Source: Apostichopus japonicus (lineage: Eukaryota > Echinodermata > Holothuroidea > Aspidochirotida > Stichopodidae). Taken from it: a stretch of 64,000 nucleotides of DNA. The stretch lies in NCBI RefSeq assembly GCF_037975245.1, contig NC_092577.1:16816013-16880012 (forward strand), given 5' to 3'. The notes beneath the pieces were generated by a model. It saw nothing but the letters and a program-made list of their open reading frames with translations, was not told where the DNA came from and did no database searches. This document shows, piece by piece, positions 10,703 to 21,611 of this stretch. Position numbers and translations under genes: made by a program. Position 1 is the first letter of the stretch, and each line of letters starts with the position of its first letter.

Positions 10703-11686
10703 TCAAATGATAGAAAAAAATATGACTGTACAGATAATATGGTAAGAGGGGTAACAAATTAACGTTGAAGATTGCTGTTGAAAAGTTGAATTGCGGTGTC
10801 TGTTGGTTTTCAAGCATGGGAGTCTCAGTCTCCCACTGCCCCTACTCATGCAACTATCATGGAGATGGTCATGGAGTGGGTGGGCACTGTCCCCCCACAC
10901 AGTGTCAAGTTTACTCTGGAGTAAGCATTGATAAACTTCGTCTACCGTAGGCTGGGAAGTACCGATCACCTCTTCCGCTTTCTTTCTAATTCCATCGATA
11001 CGATCTCTTTCCGAATTAACTACATTTCCACCCCAGCATATAAGACAATAACGCCAGACCCCACAAAATGTAGCATTATAAAACATTTCCAAAATTTCAG
11101 AGCGAACAATATGTTCCCCCCATAATAAATCATTGTTCAAAGTCACGCCAAGGTATACATTTGACACGACACGTTTGACTGGAGTTCCCTTAATAATGGC
11201 TGGTGGTGGGGGATTAGCATTCCGCCGGAAGTCGATCACCATTTCTTTCGTCTTGGTAACGTTCAGTTCCAGGACATTCGAGTCGCAGTATTGAACGAAA
11301 GACTGTATTTGGTTGTGGTAGGCACTGTCCACAGACCCGTTGATTAATCCCACCAAGGCAGTGTCATCAGCAAATTTAATAAGTGAGCACCCTTTCTCCG
11401 AGGATCTGGCATCATACGTATATAGCGTGAATAGAAACGGTGCCAGAACTGTACCTTGGGGCGCCCCAGTATTAGAAGAGGTTATCCTGGAGCGGCAGGT
11501 TGGGCTGAGGTTAACGGATTGCGAACGGTTTGTGAGGTAGCTCATTATCCATTGAACAAGGCCGATCGGGACTTTCATTTCAATGAGCTTATTGGCAAGT
11601 ATATGTGGTTGAATAGTGTTGAAGGCGGATGAAAAGTCGAAGAACATTACACGAGCATTATTTCCACGGCAAGAACTTTGTGACAT
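10703..11686 (-). pseudogene. Reverse transcriptase C-terminal half (Rex1/CR1-type)
   Basis: This open frame of about 327 codons covers RT palm and thumb: FFDFSSAFNTIQPHILANKL, then GAPQGTVLAPFLFTLYTYDA, then KFADDTALVGL with the catalytic aspartates, and DFRRNANPPPPAIIKG with VSNVYLGVTLNN. The last 80 residues depart from the family pattern and contain a frame change near 11110. The upstream part of the same protein lies at 11881-12690 beyond an insertion. Confidence 0.75.
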
Positions 11687-11689
11687 CTA

Positions 11690-11905
11690 ATTATTATTGG
11701 CTTAACTATACTTCTACTCCATGCACCTGTTTCCGTTGGCATTTATGCAAATGTGTTTTACTTCAGTTTTATTGTTATAAATTATTACGTAACTGTTTGA
11801 TGTTGAACACGTATATAAAGGTTGCACGTGGAAATATACAAGAGTTGGATCTACGTTACTGCTGTGTTCGGTATACTTATTTATCCCCCCCCCCCCTGAC
11901 TACAC
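11690..11905. mobile_element. Small insertion inside the RT gene
   Basis: The RT reading frame is continuous at ILEQVYSHLES (to about 11910) and resumes at RGNNARVMFFDF (from about 11665). The 215 bases between carry a poly-C run (11885-11896) and no coding sequence. Both edges have a related AAAGTTTGTCGTG / AAAGTTCTTGCCGTG pair, a possible worn target duplication. Type unknown. Confidence 0.5.
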
Positions 11906-12690
11906 GACAAACTTTCAAGATGGGAGTATACCTGTTCAAGGATTACAAGGATGGCGTCCTCGCAGCTACGACCCGGTTGATATGCAAATTGTAAAGGATC
12001 TAAAAATGGTGCTACAAATGTTTTAAAGTGTTTCAAAAATATACGTTCGCAGACTTTCATTGGCACGGCAGTGAGGGCGATGGGGCGGAGGTCATTGAGG
12101 CAAGATATGGTTGATGCTTTCGGAACGGGGATAATACCGGATGTTTCCATAAATTAGGAACAGTACGAGTTTCAAAAGATTGGTTGAAAATCACGGTAAA
12201 AATATTGGCCAATTCAATTGCACACAGTTTGAGAATACGAGGTGGAAACTTGTCAGGACCCGCAGACTTCGATGGCTTGAGTCGGACGAAATGTTGGCGG
12301 ACTTCAGCTTCGTTTACAGTCAGATTACATTCCGCATGTGAAAACATTTGTTGTAAGTTGTCGCGTTCGACATTAAAATCATGCTGTTGGTCAAACCTGC
12401 TATAAATGTCATTCAATTCATTGGCATAGGCTAAGTCTGATTTCGGCAATTGGCAAGATTTGGATTTATTAAGGTATCCTGACATGAGTCTAACACCTTC
12501 CCAGGCTCGTTTCATGTTATTATCCGTGAAGTGGCCCTCGATTTTTTCCCGGTATAGTGCTTTCTCTTCCCTTATAACTCTTTTGAGGTCTGCCTGGACA
12601 CGTTTTAATCCCTCCCGATCTCCTTTCCCGAACATACCCTTCTTTCTGTTGATAATGTCTTTCACTCGTTTGGTAATCCAAGGTTTATTG

Positions 12691-13152
12691 TTGGGGTTGT
12701 TGTTGTTTGTTGTCGGGTTCCCACCCGGTTCCCCCTCCTTGCGTGGAGCTTCCTCCGAGGCAGTAGGTGCGCCAGAACTTGGCGCCTTTGCTTGACCCCC
12801 ACTCTTTGTCATAAAGACATAAGAGGGACAAGCGCGAAAGACATGTCCCTCCTTCCCACAGAGTGAGCACACAACGTCGCTTGGGCAAGCAGAGGTATCA
12901 CGCCCAAGACGAAGGCAGCGCCCACACTCTTTGTTCGGGCAGCCCTTGGCTTCTTGCCCGGTCTCCCCACACCTGAAACAGGTACGGGGCTGACCGGGGT
13001 AACGCACGTGAGCTTTATGCCCGGCAATAAAAAGGAAGGAGGGAATGTCCTGCTTGAGGTCGATCCGAAGTTGTCGGTGCCCGTTCAACACCCCAGGGGC
13101 CTGTGCGTAGGAGCACATTTTGATAGCCTTGACAGCCCCAAACCGACCTAAA
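12691..13152 (-). pseudogene. Tx1-like LINE A, ORF1 middle part with zinc knuckles
   Basis: Minus strand from 13152 reads LGRFGAVKAIKMCSYAQAPG, then an IPSFLFIAGHKAHVRYPGQP segment. Three CCHC-like knuckles follow: CFRCGETGQEAKGCP (His replaced by Gln), CGRCLRLGRDTSACP (His replaced by Arg) and CSLCGKEGHVFRACP (intact). It continues the ORF1 that starts at 18024 and is interrupted by LINE B (13153-17693). At about 12690, in a GTT/AAC-rich tract, it runs without a frame break into the Rex1/CR1 linker. Confidence 0.7.
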
Positions 13153-13434
13153 GTGTGCTTTTTACGTGCTAAGAAACGGACACGGACCAAAGGTCAACAA
13201 AACCAAAAACAAACCCAGTCTGTAAAGCAACAACTGAAACCCATCAATCTCTCACTAACGCAGCGTTTAACGTGACGCGAAAAGGGCACGGACCCAAAGG
13301 CCAACAGAAGCAAAACAAATAAAACACTACAAACAGGCCCCAAAAAGCCAACCCCAAACCAGAAAGAGAAAAATTAAACTAACCTATAATATGTAACGAC
13401 CACACAGCCCCCCACACCTACCAACTAACTCACT

Positions 13435-16400
13435 CCAAATTTCATCCGGGGAACGCCGTCCCGATAGTAGACGACGGGCTTGCGCCAGCGTCTACGAAAG
13501 GCAGTGTCGGGAAGCCGTGCATGGTCCGCCTCCATGCGCAAACCTGATGTCACTCTGCACGAGGGGGACAACATCCTCTGCCCTCCAGACGTCCCCGTCG
13601 AAAACTAGGCGGCATCTGCTGTTCCAGATGTGTCTCCTGATGACAGCGGCAAACAACAACAGCAGATCCCTAACCCAGGTTGGGCACACAGGGGGCAACA
13701 AACCATACAAAACAAAATCACTACTAATGGCCCACTGTGTGCAACCAATAACACCAATAACGAAGGCGTGAAACCAATCCCACACCAACCGGACAAAGGG
13801 ACACTCCAGCAAAAGGTGTTGCATAGTCTCGATGGCTTTACAGCCCACACGGGGACAAATCCCATCACCTAATCGCCACCTGACTAGGCGAAAATGGTTA
13901 GTGATGAGGACCCCATGTGCAATCCTCCACGCCAAGTCCCTGAGACGGCTATCTAGTGACTTGCAACACACAGACCGCCACACATCTGGAGAGATGGCGG
14001 TCCGGCAAGCCGACGGGCACACAGGCGCGAGCATTGAACGAAACAATGGTGGGTATAACACAGAGGGGGCCACGTTCAGCAGAACATGTGGCCCACCCTC
14101 TTCTTTGATTCTACGAAGAGAGTCACCAATCTGAGTATAGACCCCAGAAGGGCGTGTCGCCTTTGGCCGGTTATTGGAAAAGGATCCGGGCCAGTGGTGT
14201 CGAAAAAGAAACCCACCCCAGTACCTAACAAAAAAAGCAAAGGGAAACGAAGGATTTTCAAAAGCAACAAAAACACCTTTCAAGAGGAGAAAGCGCAGTT
14301 TAGATGGTAGGTGGACCAAACCAAGTCCACCGCCCGAGGGGGTCTTATACAGAACGGTCCTTTTGACAAGGTTTGGTTTGCGCTTTCCCCAAATGAAATC
14401 AAAAATGATCCTCTCCAGTCGCACCAAGGCATGATCCGGTGCGGCGATCACCGTACCAGGATACCAAAGGAGAGGAACAATAAACCTATTTACAACTGTA
14501 ACCTTCCCAGGGAGGGAGAGCCACCTGTGACTGAATGTGTCGAGCCTTGCCTCCACCTGATCAGCCTTCTCGGCCCAAGTGGTGGCCTCCGGGGCACCAT
14601 AACCTAGCCAGATGCCATTTACCTTGATCATGACATCTGACCAAGTAGCATCGAACGGGAGGGATTGGCCACGCCAACCTCCCAATCGCAGCCCTTTGGT
14701 CTTGGACTTGTTCAGTCTGGCACCAGTAGCCTCTTGGAAGGTGGTCAAAACCTTCGATAAAGGCTTGAAGGAGGCGAGGTCCGACACAATACAAGTGACG
14801 TCATCGGCATACTGCACGCATTTAACTCTAGCCTCACCCGGTACGTTGAAGGGTCGAAATCCAAAGCATCTGTCCAAGAAGGTACTGAGCGTTTCGCTGA
14901 AGAGAACATACAACAACGGGGAGAGGGGACAACCCTGACGGACTCCTCTTCGAACCGGGAAGGGACCAGAAGTTAATCCGTTAACAGTGACGAGACCCAA
15001 CGAATATATACGGAGTTCAATCCGAAGGACTCTAAGGTTCTGAACAGGAAGTCGTGATCTACCATGTCAAAGGCCTTTTCCTGGTCCAGTGAGACCAGTG
15101 CACATGGCAAATCACGAACTTTAACAAACTCGATCAAGTCTCTCATCAACCAGAGAGACTTGTTGAATACACTTGCCTCGCACAGCACAAGTCTGGAGAG
15201 GACCTACAATATCCGGCATCACGTCCGATAAGCGATTTCCTAATGCTTTGGCCAGGATTTTGTAGTCCACATTTAACAGCGTTATTGGACGCCTATTTGT
15301 AGGGTCCAAAGGGTCTCCTGACTTTGGGAGGAGAACAATATTTCCAACCCGCTGTGCTTGGCTCATGTAATTCAACTGGAAAGCGGTAGCGAACACATCT
15401 CTCAAGTCCCCACCGAGGACCTCCCAGAAGGTCCTATAGAACTCTGCCGGGAGGCCATCGGGACCGGGGGACTTTCCCTTCTTCATCGCTGCTACCGCTG
15501 TCCAGAGCTCACCAACGGAGAGATTCGAGCCCAAGCTATCATTTTTACTCTCAGGGGGAGTAAAGGACTGCCTAGGACTGCCTGCGGGCTCTCCACGACG
15601 ACCCCACCAGGATGACACACTGCCCTTATTCTGCGGTCAACCACAGACTTGGTGTCGTCCCGGTAAAAACGAATAGTGGGCTTCTCGTCCGCCTCAACAA
15701 ACTGGATTCTGGCACGCACTCGGGCTCCGTGCAGTTTCTCATCGAGAAACACTCCAAGTGCATGCAGATCAGACGATGAAGAACCATCCCTTGCTCTGCT
15801 GCACAAGGAATGGAACTTGAATCTCCGTTGGTGAGCTCTCTCAACACAATACCTGATTGCGAACTGCTTGATGAGGGACTTGACCTCGTCCCACCAGACT
15901 AACGCATTGGGAAAAGCAGGCTTGAGGGACTGCCATCCTCTGTACTTCTCGACAAATTGCTCCTTGAAGTTTTGCTCTTTAGCCGCCAAAGTCCCTTCTC
16001 CACATGAAAGGACTCCGGCAGCTGCAAGCGCAAAACAACAGCGTCATGATCAGATAAAGGACATGAAATAATCGAGCACCGAGATCGAGGAAACTTGCGC
16101 GGGGCATAAAACCTGTCGAGTCTGGATGAAACTGTTCCATCTGGTTTATGCCACGTACAAGCAACCACCTGGGGATTTTGGGACCTCCAAACATCCACAA
16201 GATCTCGGTGCTTGACAAACAAGCCTAGCTCAATCATGCCGGTGGTACAATTGGGGGACTCTTTCCTCGAACGTCTATCTAACGCAGAGTGAGGGACACA
16301 GTTAAAGTCCCCCCCCCAAGGATACAATTTGCCTTACCCGGTACAAAGGATGGCAAGACCGTGAAGAAATTTTTCGCTGGCTGGTTGGGGGCATACACAT

Positions 16401-16734
16401 TGCAAACCACCAACTCACCCCGCGTGAGCCTTAAGTGTATGCACACCACCCGACCTTCATGGTCTTTCTCCACTTTTCCCACAAAATGACACAGTTTTGG
16501 GGACACCAAAATTACAGTCCCGCAAGATGCCCCTGATCCAAAGGAGGCATAAAGGCCTCCTCCCCACTCCAAGGACCAAAGATGAACATCACTCTCACAA
16601 GATATGTGGGTCTGTTGCAAAAGGACCACATCCACGTGGAGCAACTTGCAGAACTGTAAAATCCGTCGCCTTTTTGGGGTACCCCTCATCCCATTCACAT
16701 TAAGGGTGACGAGGGATAAGGTGTCTGGTGTCAT
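13435..16734 (-). pseudogene. Tx1-like ORF2: APE endonuclease and reverse transcriptase
   Basis: The start MTPDTLSLVTLNVNGMRG (16734) opens an APE-type endonuclease, with QQTHISCESD, VCNVYAPNQ, GGDFNCVPHSALDRRSR and PLSDHDAVVL. RT follows, with KKGKSPGPDGLPAEFYRTFW, NRRPITLLNVDYKILAKALG, ALVSLDQEKAFDMVDHDFL, GVRQGCPLSPLLYVLFSET and the catalytic QYADDVTCIV. The C-terminal region has DLAWRIAHGVLITNHF and GDGICPRVGC. The closest known relative is the Xenopus Tx1 ORF2 (149 kDa). The frame is broken at a poly-C run (16309-16317), near 15985, near 15620 and near 15190, so it cannot make active protein. Confidence 0.85.
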
Positions 16735-17514
16735 AACCTGCGATGTTTTCCCAATACGGCTCTTTTCAGGCCCTTAGCGGTGTTTCCCCTTTTCCTACGA
16801 CCTAGCAGACCTCTTAGCTCCTCGTCACAAGGAACAGGAGGTCCACTAGCGACCATCGTGTCCGGTATAGTGGAAGCGACTGCGGGCAGGGTGGAAGGGC
16901 CGCTCGAGTCAGTGAGATCAGTGGCGTGTTTTGTCTCATCAAACCAATCGGAGGACTCCTTAGCCACAACTACTAAGGCGGAAGCACAGTCCTCCATTGG
17001 CGAGTCCGAATCTGGGCCACTTAATGTCTCTTGGGCCGGTTGACTCGAGGGCCGACTAGTGTCACCGATAGCGGGCGAACCTGTCGGTGCCCGTTGAACA
17101 CCCCAGGGGCCTGTGCGTAGGAGCACATTTTAATAGCCTTCACAGCCCCAAACCGACCTAAAACAGTTGCGACAAGTTCCCGACGCACCTCTAATCCTAC
17201 GTGGATGACAGTTACCCATACGGAACGTTCGTACAGCATCACACCGAACAGCATCACACCGAACTGTCGTACGGTGTGACCTTCAGTCCCTCGACTCCCT
17301 CCAACACATGGACGCCTCAGACGCGGGCAGCCTCCGAGGTAAAACGAACATCAAAATAATTCATACCCCGGAGAGGTTTACGCTGAAGCGCGTCAACCTC
17401 TCCAGGGACTTTTAAACCAACAGAACGCAAAACTGAAAAAAAATTGTCCGGGGACGACCTTAGCCTCCCCCGAAAAACTCAACAATACGATTTTGCTGTC
17501 ACGGCGAGCCGCCA
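16731..17514 (-). pseudogene. Tx1-like LINE B ORF1, mosaic, knuckles lost
   Basis: MAARRDSKIV starts at 17514, and several frame changes follow in the N-terminal part. Between 17270 and 17230 the piece GTGATGCTGTTCGGT is duplicated and the sequence becomes LINE A-like. At GHRQ/VRPLSV (about 17080) it jumps to the ORF1 C-terminal part (VTLVGPRVNRPKRH, then ALVVVAKESSDWFDETKHAT and GLKRAVLGKHRR), skipping the CCHC region. ORF1 and ORF2 overlap by a few bases at 16731-16734. Confidence 0.65.
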
Positions 17515-17693
17515 TGACAGCTAGGGGTGTGGCAAAGCCACGCACCTATACAAAAACCAAAACGAAGCAAACCCAAAACACACAAACTACACTAACACAA
17601 ACTGCAAACTAAGGAAAGGCCAACGTAAAAACACAAAAAGGTGTGGTCAACGAAAAGTGGAGAGCAGCCGAAAACACGTCCGCACTCCACGAG

Positions 17694-18242
17694 AACTGAA
17701 CTGAAACCGACCTAAAACTGAAACCGACCTAAAACAGTTGCGACAAGTTCCTGACGCACCTCTAGTCCTACCCATACGGAACGTTCGTATGGAGTAATTG
17801 TCAAACCATCAACCCCACTCAGCAACGTGACACCCTTCTGCCGGGTCACGTCACTGGTAAAACGTAGATCATACGTATTACGACCCTGGAGAGCTTGCAA
17901 AGCATCAACCTCTCCAGGCGGAACAACACCCTTACTCTTTAAAATACTAAAAAATTGCACCGGTGGAACCGCTTGTTCACCGGTGAAGGTTAACTTAACA
18001 ATTTTGGAATCACGGCGCGATGCCATGATACCGAAGGTGGCTAGGCCACAGAGGAGTAACAAAAACAAACTAAGGACAGGTTGGATAAAGTACGATATAC
18101 GATAACTATGTATATACGATAACGATATACGAACTGGCGCGCACACCCGCCTGGCGGGAAGTATAGGGCAGTACAGTACAGTGAAATAATAGCTGTTATC
18201 AGATGGAGAGCGAGAGCGAAACACGTCTGCACTCCACGAAAG
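17694..18242 (-). mobile_element. Tx1-like LINE A, 5'UTR and ORF1 N-terminus
   Basis: It begins TCGTGGAGTGCAGACGTGTT (18242). A 5'UTR of about 215 bases precedes MASRRDSKIVKLTFTGEQAV at 18024, and ORF1 runs to GLEVRQELVATVLGRF (17712), where LINE B is inserted. The ORF1 continuation is at 13152-12691. Compared with LINE B, a subfamily difference is clear in the 5'UTR. Residues TVIHV are missing after SVWV, a short internal deletion. Confidence 0.75.
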
Positions 18243-18516
18243 CCAACTACAAAGTCATTTATTGCTCAATCTTCCTCATGTCAAAATATATATTGTAGTA
18301 ATGAATTAAAACGTATTGACATTTAATAATAGATTGTGTGTATACTAATGTCGCGGAATAAACATTGCTTCGAAATATGAGAAGAAAATATCTCTCATGG
18401 TAGTAAAGCTGCATGTCATTGACATGACAGTTAAAATACAATTAACAATTCTGAGGCTCTCTAGAATAAAAACCGAAATGAAGAAAAAACCCAACCATTG
18501 AAACTTTGTCTAAACC
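18243..18516. other. No gene seen
   Basis: AT-rich, with no coding signal. Confidence 0.5.
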
Positions 18517-19000
18517 TTAAATTTGTGCAGCCTTTATGCATTTACCATTAACAGCATCACGCAATTTCTTCTGCTCCTCAGCCCTTGATAAACAGTTTGG
18601 GTATTCACGGTTGGCCTGATATAGAATGGCCTTAAATGGAAGAAAATTTCTAAGTTGGTATTTGTTAACCCATGTTTGGCCATTAAATACCAGTCCTCCG
18701 AAGAAATTACTAGTGGCCATCGTCTTTTTACTTAGTACCTCCGACATTAATTTCAATACTAAGTCTCTCCCAGAATTTGACTTTTCCCAGATGTTGTGGT
18801 ACCTCAGCTGTACACCCTTGACCCACGTCACCTATTACTGCACTAGTTTCATCTACAATGCAAGAAGGCTTAGGAAACTTGAACTGTGTGGTTTGGGTGC
18901 TTTCTAGATGTGACAGCCTATCCTCTAAATTGTTCAGTGAAGATTTTGTCTTCTTGAGTTCATTTTCCAATGACAAAATGTAGGCTGTAACATGCTGTGG
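18517..19000 (-). pseudogene. BEN-domain protein fragment
   Basis: The minus strand first gives a short coiled-coil-like stretch (SLENELKKTKSSLNNLEDRL, from 18976). After a frame change near 18826 it gives about 100 residues with the BEN pattern: LVLKLMSEVLSKKTMATSNFFGG, a long middle, and LRDAVNGKCIKA at the end. BEN domains bind DNA or chromatin proteins and occur in chromatin factors and in mobile-element proteins. No upstream exons or promoter are recognised. The frame break suggests a pseudogene, though an unseen splice is possible. Confidence 0.5.
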
Positions 19001-19521
19001 AATACCATGAAGCCCTAACTACTGCTCATCAATTACAGGAGTTGTCTCAAGATTCATGACAATCTGCTCTGATTCCGTAGTGGGAATGTCATCGAATATT
19101 TCAGAAGAGTACCATGACGACAGAATGGGTGGGGATGGCCGCGGTTCATGGTTCGTGGTTGGTGTCGCGAATGGTGGTAGAGTAGCCCGCTTTAGGGCGA
19201 TGGAAGCTCTGGGGTTTTACAAGCTCTCTGGTGCAATCTAAGCCGTATATGGAACATTTCGTGTTGATTTTATCGACTGAGAATTGGGGACTTTGGTCCG
19301 CTTTGTCTGTCATACATGAAAAAATGTATTGCAAAGCTAGAATACATCAAGAGATTGAAAGGACAATAAGACCAAATGACCAATGTCCAATTAACGTAAA
19401 CATGTATATTTCCACCCGTGGCGTAACTCCTGTGGACAAATGGTATCCAAGTTCCCGAGAACTTGGAAAGGCTAGAGCTTGAATTTACTGAGCCTGGCCT
19501 TCTTGTCAGCAAACATATCGA
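19001..19521. other. No gene seen
   Basis: No supported coding region. Open frames are short and lack family features. Confidence 0.4.
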
Positions 19522-20080
19522 TTAGTCAATCTTTATCAGTGACCATGCCTCCTCGCTCTCGATGGAAAGGATAGCCAGCGAATCCAGCCGGTCTTGAGAA
19601 ATGGTTGAACGTAGGTAAGTCTTGATTAGCTTCAACTTGGAGAATGATCTTTCTGCGGTCGCCACTGTGACTGGAAGTGTAATAAATAGGACCACAGCCA
19701 ATAACAGCTTTGATCGAGTAGGTACTAAGGTCACAGTCATTCAGAAGCTGCAGCACTTCAGAAACGTGTGACGTGTCTCTCACGTTATCACCATATAGCA
19801 CCAACGGAACGACTCAATCTCATTAACAAGGTCAGTTGTGTAGTCTGTTACATCCACGCCGTCTGTGCATGTCTCCTTTGTATTTGTCTGCATACACTCT
19901 GACAGTCTTACGTACCTCAATAATGTCAAGGGACAGAAGATTCTTGGGGTGAACGAAGTTGAAGGTATCAGCGACTAACTGCTGGCCTCTGAAGCGTTCT
20001 TCCAATTGGATGGTAGTGCTGTCAATCACTCGATAGAACGTTTCGGCTGTGAATCTCTCCTCCGGGTCCATTCCGTCTTT
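19522..20080 (-). pseudogene. hAT transposase C-terminus (ZMYM1/DUF4371-like)
   Basis: Minus strand 20071-19832 reads MDPEERFTAETFYRVIDSTT and LEERFRGQQLVADTFNFVHP, a pattern of ZMYM1-like hAT-derived proteins. After a frame change the 19740-19522 part gives the dimerisation region LPVTVATAERSFSKLKLIKT followed by YLRSTISQDRLDSLAILSIE. The catalytic region upstream is missing, as similarity stops at about 20080. At least two frameshifts. A dead fragment. Confidence 0.75.
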
Positions 20081-21294
20081 CCAGGCGCGAAATCCGTGAA
20101 TTCGAGCAGACCGTGCTCTGCGATGTTTCCACTTGAACTCGCCGACGCGAGTTTTTTACCGGCCAAATTTTCGCAAAATATCAGCAAAACGTTGGAAAAT
20201 ATGCCAAATTCGATTAACTGTCTGATACGGAAACATGCAAATCCACACACAAATCTTAGGCATCGGCGATTTGGCCGATAGCTGAGGAAAGCATCAGCCA
20301 AAGGGGTTAAAAATATGCCAAATTTGTGGCATTTGGCCAGTTATCGGCCAATGTCATGTGGCAACCCTGACCGAGAGCGAATTCATTGAAATTCCAGTGT
20401 GTACCTCAGGCACTTGAGTCAGTCGTGCGGAAAGAAGGATACGAGATTTGCAGTAACTGGGGCATATGATTTATGACGAACGTATTCACGCACAAAAAAA
20501 TATGTCCATTCGTTGATAGTTTGTTTTCCAACGAACTAAGTTCTGTACATCAGTGCAGCGGGGCCCCGTCCGAGCCCATAGGCGTTACGCCGCTGATTTC
20601 TACGTGAGCATTAAAACAAAGAAGAAATAAAATGACGGAACAAAGTTAGTATAAATAAAACAAATCTTTCATCGAAAATGAGTTAACAAGCATAACAAAT
20701 GTTATGGCGAACAACAAATGCAAACCAGTTAGTTAAACAATTAAAGGGAAAGAAACGTTCTTGTTTTCGAAAAGGATCGACCAGAATCTGGTGGGCAAAT
20801 TTGGCTGTGGACATTGTTAGCACTTTCGGGATTTCGGTACGGTAGTATTTGTTATACTGCATTAAGGCTATATTCGAAACATGTAAAAGGCTGTATCGAA
20901 ACAAATACCATATGTAGGCTATTCAGTAATAAAAACATAACGTTAGTAATTTGTCGAAAGTTCCAATGACCGTACAAACATCGTTATCAAAACTGGTAAA
21001 TGTCATTCGTAATTGAAGTGCTAGTAGCGTTGGGAAATTTGGCTGGAAAATTGTAAGCTCTTTCGGGATTTCGGTAGTGAATGTTTGTTTTACTGCACTG
21101 ATAATAACATTAAAGTGGCCATGACACGAAAATGTCAACTTCCAGTCTTTTTGGGATCCATCTAAGCATGCTCTCTAGAACATATATCAACCATTCTGCC
21201 AGTTAAAAATTTGATTTTTCCCTTCGAAAATTGAGATTTAATTACCCTCTTGGGGCTTGAAAAGTTCGTTCGGCTGAAAATTTTCCTAATCTCA
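20081..21294. other. No gene; diverged direct repeat
   Basis: No coding region is supported. Two related blocks of about 95 bases (20786-20880 and 21027-21120) share GGCAAATTTGGCTG and CTTTCGGGATTTCGGTA. The stretch 20160-20360 is rich in GGCCAAAT/ATTTGGCC. Confidence 0.45.
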
Positions 21295-21312
21295 TGACGT
21301 CATTTGACGTCA
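21295..21312. promoter_or_regulatory. Two CRE/ATF-type palindromes
   Basis: TGACGTCA occurs at 21295-21302 and 21305-21312, one helical turn apart and about 135 bases upstream of the ATG at 21445. Full CREs bind CREB/ATF dimers. The position suggests a promoter of the downstream exon. Inference only. Confidence 0.45.
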
Positions 21313-21611
21313 TGTTATGAACACGATTCGGCTCTCGCTGATTCCTCCGAACACATATCATACTTACAGTACGACAAGTGTACATAAATACACAAAACAA
21401 TCGATAACAAGTCGGCGCGAAATCAGATCGAAATTTCCCGTGGAATGTCAGATTTAGAACCAAATGCGGCAACCGAAGTTCAAAGTGATAGTGGTTCTTC
21501 ACCAGGCAGTGAAATTGGGCTATAATTAGAGTGCCCTTTCTCATATTCGAAGCAGAGAGTGAAGGCGATGATCATGCCAATATTGAACCGAACGTTGAGG
21601 GTGGACCTGAG

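Larger units (their letters stand above)
10637..12690 (-). mobile_element. Rex1/CR1-type LINE, 5'-truncated
   Basis: Minus strand, 5' to 3': the linker before RT (NNNKPWITKRVKDIINRKKG, about 12690), RT motifs LKPSKSAGPDKFPPRILK (about 12270), DLRPIALTAVPMKVCERIF (about 12080) and FFDFSSAFNT (about 11640), the APQGTVLAPFLFTLY box and the catalytic FADDTAL (about 11370), then the C-terminal region to 10703. The 3' end has AATAAAGTTTTAGTTACTTA and a short TTAC tail at 10637-10665. The endonuclease is missing. A ~215-base insertion splits the RT at 11690-11905, and at least two frameshifts are present. Confidence 0.8.
13153..17693 (-). mobile_element. Tx1-like LINE B, nearly full length, inserted in LINE A
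   Basis: It starts with TCGTGGAGTGCGGACGTG at 17693 and ends with the family tail CGTAAAAAGCACAC at 13153. AACCGACCTAAA flanks it at 13141-13152 and 17722-17733 (with a second copy at 17705-17716), giving a 12-base target duplication inside ORF1 of LINE A. It holds a worn ORF1 (17514-16731), an ORF2 (16734-13435) and a 3'UTR of about 280 bases. ORF1 is a mosaic: its N-terminal part matches the 1684-3443 element, then at about 17257 it switches to LINE A-type sequence (ELVATVLGRFGAVKAIKMCS), and the zinc knuckles are missing. Confidence 0.8.
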
